Source of the DNA: Microbacteriaceae bacterium
GTDB lineage: Bacteria > Actinomycetota > Actinomycetes > Actinomycetales > Microbacteriaceae
Direction: 5' to 3'
Assembly: GCA_023254555.1 (NCBI GenBank)
Contig: JALRLI010000012.1
Coordinates: forward strand, 1-19,526
DNA length: 19,526 nucleotides
The stretch's first letter is position 1. Every line of letters begins with the position of its first letter. Below, piece after piece: positions 1-6,032 of this stretch. A program made the translations under genes and the position numbers. Below the pieces are notes generated by a model, which saw only the letters and a list, made by a program, of their open reading frames with translations, did no database searches and was not told where the DNA came from.

Positions 1-631
1 TATTGCGCACGAGGTACCCGGCGAAGAACACCGCGAGCACAATTTTTGCGATTTCACCTGGTTGGAAGGAGAACGGACCAATCGAGATCCAGACTTTCGC
101 ACCAAACTGTTCGACACCCAAACCCGGCAGCATCGGCAGAAGCAGCAAAATGACCGCAACCAAGCCAGAGATATAGGTGTACTTGAAGAGCACGAGATGG
201 TTTCGCAGCAGTACCAGCAGTGCACCTGCCGCAATGAGTGCAATGGCTGTCCAGAGCAGCTGTCGAATCGCGGTGCTTTCCCAGCCCACCAGCTGTTCGG
301 CGATGTCAATTCGATAGATTTCGGCAATGCCTATGCCGTTGAGTGCCACAGCTGCGGGCAGCAGAAGTGGATCTGCGTCAGGCGCCACGAAGCGAATCGC
401 GATATGCAAGCCGATGACAAGCGCCACGACGCCAATGCCTGGCCAGAAAAGCGTGTGCTGTAACTTGCCGATCGCACCCCACTCGACATTGAGCACTGCC
501 AAAATCGAGATGAAGAGCGCGAAAAGGGTGAGTGCGAGTTCAAGGTTGCGTAACAGACGCGGAGCCCTGCGAGCCTGCATGCGCTCAATCGCAACGGTAT
601 TGTTGTCGGTCTCAAGAACGAGGTTGCTCAT
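1..631 (-). CDS. RodA/FtsW-family peptidoglycan polymerase (SEDS), N-terminal part, truncated by window edge
   Basis: This frame is open from an ATG at 631 to the left edge (about 210 codons) and is the N-terminal part of a multi-spanning membrane protein. After a charged cytoplasmic N-terminus it shows several hydrophobic segments, for example ALTLFALFISILAVL and LLWTAIALIAAGALLVLLR. Close to the edge lies GPFSFQPGEIAKI, the actinobacterial form of the conserved SEDS QPxE-K motif. SEDS proteins polymerise lipid II glycan strands together with a class B PBP. The start overlaps the pstP stop by four bases (ATGA), so the two are translationally coupled. In actinobacteria the gene in this place is usually called rodA or ftsW; the N-terminal extension and context favour the RodA-like paralogue. 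pbpA and the kinase genes pknA/pknB would be expected beyond the left edge. Family certain, paralogue name less so. Confidence 0.9.
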   Translation of the reverse strand, partial: MSNLVLETDNNTVAIERMQARRAPRLLRNLELALTLFALFISILAVLNVEWGAIGKLQHTLFWPGIGVVALVIGLHIAIRFVAPDADPLLLPAAVALNGIGIAEIYRIDIAEQLVGWESTAIRQLLWTAIALIAAGALLVLLRNHLVLFKYTYISGLVAVILLLLPMLPGLGVEQFGAKVWISIGPFSFQPGEIAKIVLAVFFAGYLVRN

Positions 632-1866
632 TGCGCCTCCCCGAGACGCAAAACGATGTCACGCGCCTGCTCAAGAGAATCGGCGCTCAGGGTGTTTCGA
701 ACGCGTTCTTGCTGCCACTGCGTGAGATCAGCGAGCGGGATGCGCGTATCTTCGGCAACTGAATCAAGGCTTATTGGCCCGATTTCCTGCTGGATGCCCT
801 GGTAGATAATCACCGTCTGGCCGTCAGTACCCACGTAGTAACGGGTTTGCGTCCACTGATAGGCAATTAGCGCTCCGACTGCAATCACGCCGACAATCAA
901 GAGGCTCATCAGCAGCCAAAGCAGGCGACGACGAACATTTCGACGCTTGGTTTCTGATATCAGTTCGTCAAGATACTCATCGATTCGCGGTTCGAAGTGG
1001 CTTTCTTCGACGGGCGTACCCTTGCGACCAGGTTTGCGCCAGGTCGAAATAGAACGAGTGTGAACGGGCTCTTCGGCGAGGCCGTATGTGATGGGGTTCG
1101 CTGCCGAACCGACGAGCTCTGGCTGACGCGGCGGTTGTGTATCGGCGAAGGTTTCGACGAGAACAACCGTCACATTGTCTGGCGCACCGTTCATCAAGCT
1201 GCGATCGATCAGCGAATCAACCGCACCCTCAAGCGACTGTCGCTTACGAAGGGTGAGCTCGATGTCGCGGTCGTCTACGTAACCGCAGAGGCCGTCAGAG
1301 CAGAGCAACCAGATATCACCGGGTTTTGTGTCGATAACCTGAGTATCAATCTCGGGTGAGGTTTCGACATCTCCCAGTACGCGCATCAGCACTGACCGGC
1401 GGGGATGTGTTTTTGCTTCTTCTTCGGTGATGCGGCCGCTGTCGACGAGTCGCTGCACGAAGGTGTGGTCTTTGGTGATCTGGCTCAGCCGACCAGCTCG
1501 AAACAGGTACAGCCGGGAGTCGCCAATGTGAGCGAGAGCGAGCTTGTCTTCTATTGTGACAAAACCCGTAAACGTCGTACCCAAGCCGGCCAATTGTGGA
1601 TGTTCGAGAACCGAATCTGTAACCGCTCGATTGGCATTGAGCAAGCTTGTTCGCAGAATCTCGAGAGCCTCTGGCGCCGAGCTGAACGAGGTTGTGTCGA
1701 GCTCCGCCATCGATGTTGCGACGAGCGCTGAGGCAACGTCGCCACCAGCATGGCCGCCCATGCCATCGGCAACGAGGTACATCTGGTTGCCAGCGAAACC
1801 GGAGTCTTGGTTGTTGCTACGCACCATTCCGACGTGCGAAGCTGCGATGCTCTGAAAACCAGCCAT
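628..1866 (-). CDS. pstP: PP2C-type Ser/Thr protein phosphatase PstP
   Basis: A 412-aa membrane-anchored PPM/PP2C phosphatase that removes phosphate from PknA/PknB-type kinases and their cell-wall targets. The catalytic domain fills roughly residues 1-245. It has the metal-binding motif DGMGGHAGG (D34), then LGTTFTG, HIGDSRLYLF, LCSDGLCGYVDD and the closing GAPDNVTVVLVE. A basic linker (RRNVRRR) precedes one transmembrane helix at about residues 315-337, and an extracytoplasmic tail of about 75 residues follows. This is the PstP layout of actinobacteria; length is somewhat under that of mycobacterial PstP. It starts two bases after the fhaB stop, and its stop overlaps the next gene start, so it sits inside a single operon. 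The ATG start fits because the conserved ASHVGMVRSNNQD follows within 21 residues. Confidence 0.96.
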   Translation of the reverse strand: MAGFQSIAASHVGMVRSNNQDSGFAGNQMYLVADGMGGHAGGDVASALVATSMAELDTTSFSSAPEALEILRTSLLNANRAVTDSVLEHPQLAGLGTTFTGFVTIEDKLALAHIGDSRLYLFRAGRLSQITKDHTFVQRLVDSGRITEEEAKTHPRRSVLMRVLGDVETSPEIDTQVIDTKPGDIWLLCSDGLCGYVDDRDIELTLRKRQSLEGAVDSLIDRSLMNGAPDNVTVVLVETFADTQPPRQPELVGSAANPITYGLAEEPVHTRSISTWRKPGRKGTPVEESHFEPRIDEYLDELISETKRRNVRRRLLWLLMSLLIVGVIAVGALIAYQWTQTRYYVGTDGQTVIIYQGIQQEIGPISLDSVAEDTRIPLADLTQWQQERVRNTLSADSLEQARDIVLRLGEAQ

Positions 1867-1868
1867 CG

Positions 1869-2390
1869 CTATGCCCTCAGTTCGAACGTCGTCTTACCGA
1901 TCGAAATTGGCGTATTGAGCGGCACCAGCACAGGTTCAGTAACCGGTGTACCAGCGAGCTTTGTTCCGTTTGTCGAATCGAGGTCTTGCAGCATCCAGTC
2001 TGATCCCTTTGGCACCAGCTGTGCATGCTGAGTCGATGTGAACTCATCAAGAATCACGAGCGTTGAATCACTCGAGCGACCAATCGTGACCGGTGTCGCG
2101 TCGAGCGCTAACTCGGTGCCGGTGCTTGCACCCGAGGTGATGACGAGCTTTGAGGCAGGACCAGTGCTGGCCAGCCCGACTGCCATCGGCAGGGCGCCTC
2201 CGCTCGGGGTGATTGGCGCTTGAACTGGGGCAGCCGAGGCAAAAACATCGCTACCGTTCTTCTTTTTACGGAGCCGATGCACCGGCGAACCAAAGAGGTC
2301 ACTCCGCAGCGCATACACAATTGCGAAGACGAACATCCAGAGCAAGAGCAAAAAGCCAAAGCGCAGAACAAGCAGAGTGAGTTCGCTCAT
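1869..2390 (-). CDS. fhaB: FHA-domain membrane protein, FhaB/FipA-like
   Basis: A 173-aa protein with one N-terminal transmembrane helix (about residues 5-28), a basic stretch RLRKKKNG, a linker rich in Ala/Pro/Ser, and a C-terminal forkhead-associated domain from about residue 100. The phosphothreonine-binding residues are present: IGR near 103-105, S-TQH near 119-122, and STNGTK near 139-144. FHA domains bind phosphothreonine on kinase substrates; FhaB/FipA of mycobacteria links Pkn signalling to FtsZ/FtsQ and septal growth. The gene lies between fhaA (4-base overlap) and pstP (2-base gap), the usual order. The short hydrophobic N-terminus before the FHA domain is typical of FhaB. The function in this organism is inferred from family and context. 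Confidence 0.93.
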   Translation of the reverse strand: MSELTLLVLRFGFLLLLWMFVFAIVYALRSDLFGSPVHRLRKKKNGSDVFASAAPVQAPITPSGGALPMAVGLASTGPASKLVITSGASTGTELALDATPVTIGRSSDSTLVILDEFTSTQHAQLVPKGSDWMLQDLDSTNGTKLAGTPVTEPVLVPLNTPISIGKTTFELRA

Positions 2391-3172
2391 AGACCCTGCC
2401 AGAAATCTTTATCGATCTGTTTGTTCTCACCAGAGCTGGATGCGCTCGCAGAAGGTGCGGCCGGCTGAGCGACAGTCTGGGCTGCGCTCGGAGACGCTGA
2501 AGGCTGCTGAGCGAGCGGTAAGAGCCTGAAAACGATGTGGGTTTCGCCAATCACAATGTCAGTGTCTGGCTGCAGTTTGGCTTCACGAAAACGCTGACCG
2601 TTGATTTTCGAGCCATTCGTTGAACCGAGGTCACGCGCGACGCCCTCAGACCCATTCCACGAAATCTCAACGTGCTTACGCGAAGTGCCCGAGTCATTCA
2701 CCGTGATGTCAGCATCGCTGCCGCGACCAATCACCGTTTTACCAACCGCCAGTTGGTGTCTCCGACCTGCGATATCGAGCACAGGAGTCCACTGCACTGT
2801 GCCCTCAACGCTCGATGCGTCGACCTGCAGTACCCCCGGTGTGATGGTTGGGTCTGCCTGCAACACGATGCGAACCCCGCCGAGGAGTTGGTAGTGCTGG
2901 CGTTTGGCGTGCTTGTGCACAACACGAACAAGTTCGTCAATGAGATTTGCGCCGACGTTTTGAAGACGCTGATTGTCGTCAGGTGAAATGCGAACCACAA
3001 AATCATTCGGTGCCAAAACACGGTCGCGATCAACCACCACCGCGCTGATATCGAGCTGACGCTTCAGCGCCGCGGCAATTTCGACCGGTTGAACACCCGA
3101 GCGAAAAGTGCGGGCGAAGGCACCGTTTACAGCGCGCTCTAATCCGCGCTCAACGTTGTCTAAGAATCCCAC
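2387..3172 (-). CDS. fhaA: DUF3662 and FHA domain-containing protein FhaA
   Basis: A 261-aa cytoplasmic protein and first gene of the cell-wall signalling operon. Residues 1 to about 115 form the DUF3662 domain that opens FhaA proteins (GFLDNVERGLERAVNGAFAR, then VQPVEIAAALKRQLD). A short Ala/Ser/Pro-rich stretch sits at the C-terminus. The FHA domain covers about residues 140-218 with VIGRGSDADI, SGTSRKHVEI and DLGSTNGSKING, so the phosphothreonine pocket is complete. In mycobacteria FhaA binds phosphorylated MviN and restrains peptidoglycan synthesis at the poles and septum. The start is GTG: the reverse strand shows GGAG five bases before it, and the conserved MGFLDN-type N-terminus begins there. 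The stop overlaps the fhaB start by four bases. Confidence 0.95.
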   Translation of the reverse strand: MGFLDNVERGLERAVNGAFARTFRSGVQPVEIAAALKRQLDISAVVVDRDRVLAPNDFVVRISPDDNQRLQNVGANLIDELVRVVHKHAKRQHYQLLGGVRIVLQADPTITPGVLQVDASSVEGTVQWTPVLDIAGRRHQLAVGKTVIGRGSDADITVNDSGTSRKHVEISWNGSEGVARDLGSTNGSKINGQRFREAKLQPDTDIVIGETHIVFRLLPLAQQPSASPSAAQTVAQPAAPSASASSSGENKQIDKDFWQGL

Positions 3173-3264
3173 ATCAGCTCCGAATCCGGTAGGCAGGCAC
3201 CTAAAGAATGTTACTTGGAATACCTGCGAGATGCCTATTTACCGGCGGCAAGCGTCGGATTGGG

Positions 3265-3293
3265 TTGATGGATGCACTTTGCCCTGTTATGCC
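3265..3293 (+). promoter_or_regulatory. candidate promoter of tRNA-Leu
   Basis: TTGATG (3265-3270) and TATGCC (3288-3293) are separated by exactly 17 bases, which fits a housekeeping sigma-70-type promoter with a weak -10 box. Initiation would fall near 3300, about 33 bases before the mature tRNA 5' end. A small hairpin, GTTGC-ATC-GCAAC at 3315-3327, lies in the resulting leader. Assigned by eye; the -10 lacks the usual final T. Confidence 0.35.
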
Positions 3294-3332
3294 GCCAGTT
3301 GGTAAGCTCGTCAGGTTGCATCGCAACAACTC

Positions 3333-3415
3333 GCGCGAGTGGCGGAATGGCAGACGCGCTGGCTTCAGGTGCCAGTGCCCGCAAGGGCGTGGGGGTTCAA
3401 GTCCCCCCTCGCGCA
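3333..3415 (+). tRNA. tRNA-Leu (anticodon CAG)
   Basis: An 83-base cloverleaf. The acceptor arms GCGCGAG (3333-3339) and CTCGCGC (3408-3414) pair perfectly. The anticodon arm CTGGC/GCCAG encloses the loop TTCAGGT, with anticodon CAG at 3366-3368, decoding CUG. A long class II variable arm (GCCC-GCAA-GGGC) follows, then the T arm GGGGG-TTCAAGT-CCCCC. The discriminator base is A, as expected for tRNA-Leu. CCA is not encoded (CGA follows). The long variable arm, anticodon and discriminator together make the identity firm. Confidence 0.97.
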
Positions 3416-3433
3416 CGAGAGTACGTTCGATAA

Positions 3434-3458
3434 CGAAACGGTAACGGTTTCGAATTTT
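3434..3458 (+). terminator. probable intrinsic terminator of tRNA-Leu
   Basis: CGAAAC (3434-3439) and GTTTCG (3447-3452) form a 6-bp stem around a 7-base loop and are followed by AATTTT. The position, 19 bases past the tRNA, fits a terminator. The amine oxidase remnant begins immediately after its T run. Confidence 0.55.
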
Positions 3459-3761
3459 AGGTTTCTGCGCACCTATGACCTCGAGAGTGTCGAGGAAGTT
3501 CAGGCTGCACTCAGCGTGTGGCGCGATGACCTCGAGGTGATTGAGCTTGCCTCGCATGACTGGATGGAAGACGAATTCGCGGGTACGACCTGGCAAATTC
3601 ACCGACCCGGTCAATTCACCAGAGACCTCAAGGCCCTGCAGCAACCGCAGGGTGTGCTGCACTTCGCCACCACAGACAACGCGAATCTGTGGGGCGGATT
3701 CATCGACGGAGCAATCGAGAGCGGGCTGAGAACAGCTCGAAACATTAAGGCAGGTTCATGA
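3459..3761 (+). pseudogene. C-terminal remnant of a flavin monoamine oxidase
   Basis: About 100 codons are open in one frame from the tRNA terminator to a TGA at 3759-3761, with no convincing start or Shine-Dalgarno sequence. The peptide ends in VLHFATTDNANLWGGFIDGAIESGLRTARNI, which matches the C-terminal FAD-contacting part of flavin-containing amine oxidases (typically FAGxDxAxxWxGxxxGAIESG). It aligns with the end of the adjacent amine oxidase but is clearly divergent from it: VIELASHDWMEDEF against VIDGDVLLTDWEKDEW. It is therefore a second, older paralogue and not a recent duplicate. The FAD-binding N-terminus and the substrate domain are gone. Its stop overlaps the next start (ATGA), which suggests the two genes were once a coupled pair. 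Only family level is claimed. Confidence 0.75.
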
Positions 3762-4993
3762 TGAAAGTTATTGTTGTTGGCGCAGGCCTGTCGGGCATGA
3801 CCGCTGCCTGGGAGCTACACAAGAAGGGTCACGACGTTACCGTGCTCGAGGCACGCGACCGAGTTGGTGGCCGCACCTGGTCTCAGAAACTCGATAACGG
3901 TGTGATTACCGAGCGCGGCGGCGAGTACATTTTTCCGACCGAGTTTGCCATTCGCTAACTTGCTGCTGAGGTAGAAGTGCCGATTATGAGCCACGGGGTT
4001 CGTTACGCACGACGCACTTATAACGGTAAACACCAGAGCTACGCTGAATTTTCAAAATCGATGGTCGATGCGAAAAAAACCCTTGACACGATGATTAAGG
4101 ATGGCGCAGTAAAGCCATCACTGAACGACGTGTTCGAGGCGACCGTTGGCGCCGACTTCAAACAGCATCCGCTCTATCGGCGACTCGCAACTTCATACGC
4201 GGTTGATCCGGCGAAGATCAATGCTCTGTCGGTGTTCTTGCACGATGCTGGCGATGACGACGGACCGCACATCGAAGACGGCGGCCACTTCGTTGAGGGC
4301 AACCAATCACTCACGCTCGAGCTCGCCAAGAGACTTGGCAAAGCAGTTCGACTTGAAACACCAATTACCGGCGTCGACCAGAGTGAAACGGGCGTTGAAG
4401 TCACGCTTCGCGACGGCAGCACACTCATCGCTGATGCGGCGGTGGTGACGGTACCGTACGCGATTCTTCGCCAACTCGAACTTGGCTTCGAGCTCACCGA
4501 GGCGATGACCACTGCACTCGATCACCGCTTCATGGGAGTCGCCGCAAAGCTCGGAGTTCCTATTAGCAAGGTGGATGACGACATTGCGCTCGGCAGCGCC
4601 GAGGGAATGTGGTGGTCGTGGCGCTCGCTGTCGATTGACGGCACGAGCCGTGTGAATGCGCTTTCAAGCTTCGCTGGCTCACCGTCGACCTTCGCAACGC
4701 TCGACATTGCCGGTGGCGCCGAAGGGTGGGTAGCCGCGCTCAAGCAGCTTCGCCCAGAAATGGTGATCGATGGCGATGTGCTGCTCACTGACTGGGAGAA
4801 AGATGAGTGGACGTTCGGTGCCTACACCGCACCGAATCTCGACTGGACCCCAGCCGATGACAATGCCTTCACCACCGCAGTCGGCCGGGTGGCATTCGGC
4901 GGCGAGCACACGGGCTCATCGCAAACACTCTCAGGCGCAGTGGCATCTGGGTATCGCGCGGTTGCTGCGCTGGAGCCCGTTCTGCGCGGATAG
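3758..4993 (+). pseudogene. flavin amine oxidase interrupted by one in-frame TAA
   Basis: The reading frame of 411 codons encodes a whole NAD(P)/FAD-dependent amine oxidase except for a TAA at 3956-3958 (codon 67). Before it lies the Rossmann FAD motif VGAGLSGMTAAWELHKKGHDV and the GGRT motif (residues 3-45). After it the same frame continues without any shift (LAAEVEVPIMSHGVRYARR) to the C-terminal FAD-binding segment VAFGGEHTGSSQTLSGAVASGYRAV. The family oxidatively deaminates amines to aldehydes, H2O2 and ammonia. A single base change explains the break: GAA or CAA to TAA. A GTG at 3977 with GAGG five bases upstream could restart translation, but that product would lack the ADP-binding fold. 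ATG at 3758 or 3761 may be the start; 3758 overlaps the preceding stop. Probably inactive, unless the base is a sequencing error. Confidence 0.85.
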
Positions 4994-5029
4994 CCCTCAA
5001 CGTGGGCAGGAAGTCGGTAACATCAAACA

Positions 5030-5881
5030 ATGACCGAAACTGCTTTTGTGCTCACGCTGAAGTGCACAGACCGCCCGGGAATTGTCTCGGCGGTGTCAAC
5101 GAGCATTTTCGACCTGGGCGGCAACATCACAGACAGTGCACAGTACGCCCACGAGGCATCTGAAACCTTTACGCTTCGGATGGAAGTGGATGTGCCGGAG
5201 GCAGCTGCTGCCGGGTTTGAGTCGACTATGCGAGACAAGCTCAAGCAGTTTGACCCACAGCTTTCGATTCGTAAGAAAGCTGATCTGCGCCGCGCACTCA
5301 TCATGGTGAGCAAGGCTGATCACAGCCTGTGGGACATCCTGTACCACTGGGCGGCGGGCGACCTTCCACTCGAGATTACCGGTGTGGTGTCGAACCACGA
5401 AGACTTACGTTCGCTCGTCGAGCCGTACGGCATCCCCTTTCATCACGCACCGATTACGCCAGAGAACAAAGCTGCGCGCGAGGCTGAGCTGGATGCTCTG
5501 ATCACTGAAACTCGCACCGACTTTGTCGTACTCGCACGGTACATGCAGATTTTGAGCGACAGCTTCTGTTCGCGGTATCCGGGTCGCATCATCAACATCC
5601 ACCATTCGTTTCTGCCAGGCTTCAAAGGTGCTCGCCCCTACCAGCAGGCCTATGACCGGGGCGTCAAGCTGATTGGCGCCACCGCACACTTCGTCACCAG
5701 CGACCTAGATGAGGGACCAATCATCGAGCAAGATGTGGTGCGCGTGAATCACCGCATGCTCGAAGCTGACCTCGCGAAGATCGGTCGTGACGTTGAACGC
5801 CGGGTGCTTACCCGAGCAGTTCGACTGTTCGCAGAAGATCGCGTAATTCTCACCGGAAACCGCACAGTGGTTTTCGACTAG
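5030..5881 (+). CDS. purU: formyltetrahydrofolate deformylase PurU
   Basis: A 283-aa protein that hydrolyses 10-formyl-THF to THF and formate, balancing the one-carbon pool and supplying formate. Residues 1 to about 80 are an ACT-type regulatory domain (FVLTLKCTDRPGIVSAVSTSIFDLGGNI). Residues about 88-283 are the formyltransferase-fold catalytic domain, with VVSNHEDLRSLVEPYGIPFHH, the catalytic NIHHSFLPGFKGARPY block, GATAHFVTSDLDEGPIIEQDV and a conserved C-terminal RAVRLFAEDRVI. The length is that of the family. The Shine-Dalgarno sequence is weak (AGGAAG, 16 bases before ATG). The gene stands 36 bases after the broken amine oxidase and could share its transcript. No glycine-cleavage or other folate genes are seen alongside. 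Confidence 0.95.
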   Translation: MTETAFVLTLKCTDRPGIVSAVSTSIFDLGGNITDSAQYAHEASETFTLRMEVDVPEAAAAGFESTMRDKLKQFDPQLSIRKKADLRRALIMVSKADHSLWDILYHWAAGDLPLEITGVVSNHEDLRSLVEPYGIPFHHAPITPENKAAREAELDALITETRTDFVVLARYMQILSDSFCSRYPGRIINIHHSFLPGFKGARPYQQAYDRGVKLIGATAHFVTSDLDEGPIIEQDVVRVNHRMLEADLAKIGRDVERRVLTRAVRLFAEDRVILTGNRTVVFD

Positions 5882-5931
5882 AATCGTAGCTAACGCCAGC
5901 CCCAACCACGGGCGCAAAGTCATTGAGAGTC

Positions 5932-5973
5932 TTGCACAACAAGACGTTCGCCCCTGATGACAATTGCACAATT
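5932..5973. promoter_or_regulatory. paired TTGCACAA palindromes upstream of malate synthase
   Basis: Two copies of the inverted repeat TTG-CA-CAA lie at 5932-5939 and 5964-5971, 32 bases apart (about three helical turns). The second extends to AATTG-CA-CAATT (5962-5973). They occupy the purU-glcB intergenic region, 60-100 bases before the malate synthase start. The spacing on one helix face suggests a dimeric regulator binding twice. The regulator is not known; acetate/glyoxylate-responsive control would be the natural guess. Confidence 0.35.
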
Positions 5974-6032
5974 CGCACCAACCACGCCCGTGTAGCGTTT
6001 TTGATAATCGTTGAATTAAGAAGTTGGGCACT

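Noticed and set aside
997..1359. Long plus-strand frames opposite pstP and neighbours (also near 62-725, 1405-2003 and 2601-2986)
   Set aside because: They lie antisense to well-recognised genes, share no known family features and have no Shine-Dalgarno sequence; they are shadows of coding bias.
3339..3458. Plus-strand frame beginning inside the tRNA and continuing into the amine oxidase remnant
   Set aside because: The first 40 codons are tRNA and terminator sequence; the apparent start is part of the tRNA D arm. Only the part after 3459 resembles a protein family.
3201..3662. Minus-strand frame of 153 codons across the tRNA and the amine oxidase remnant
   Set aside because: It runs through the tRNA-Leu in antisense and shows no family resemblance.
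6024..6032. TTG start for malate synthase
   Set aside because: AAGAAG directly abuts the TTG but is well spaced from the ATG at 6033, which also fits the family N-terminus.
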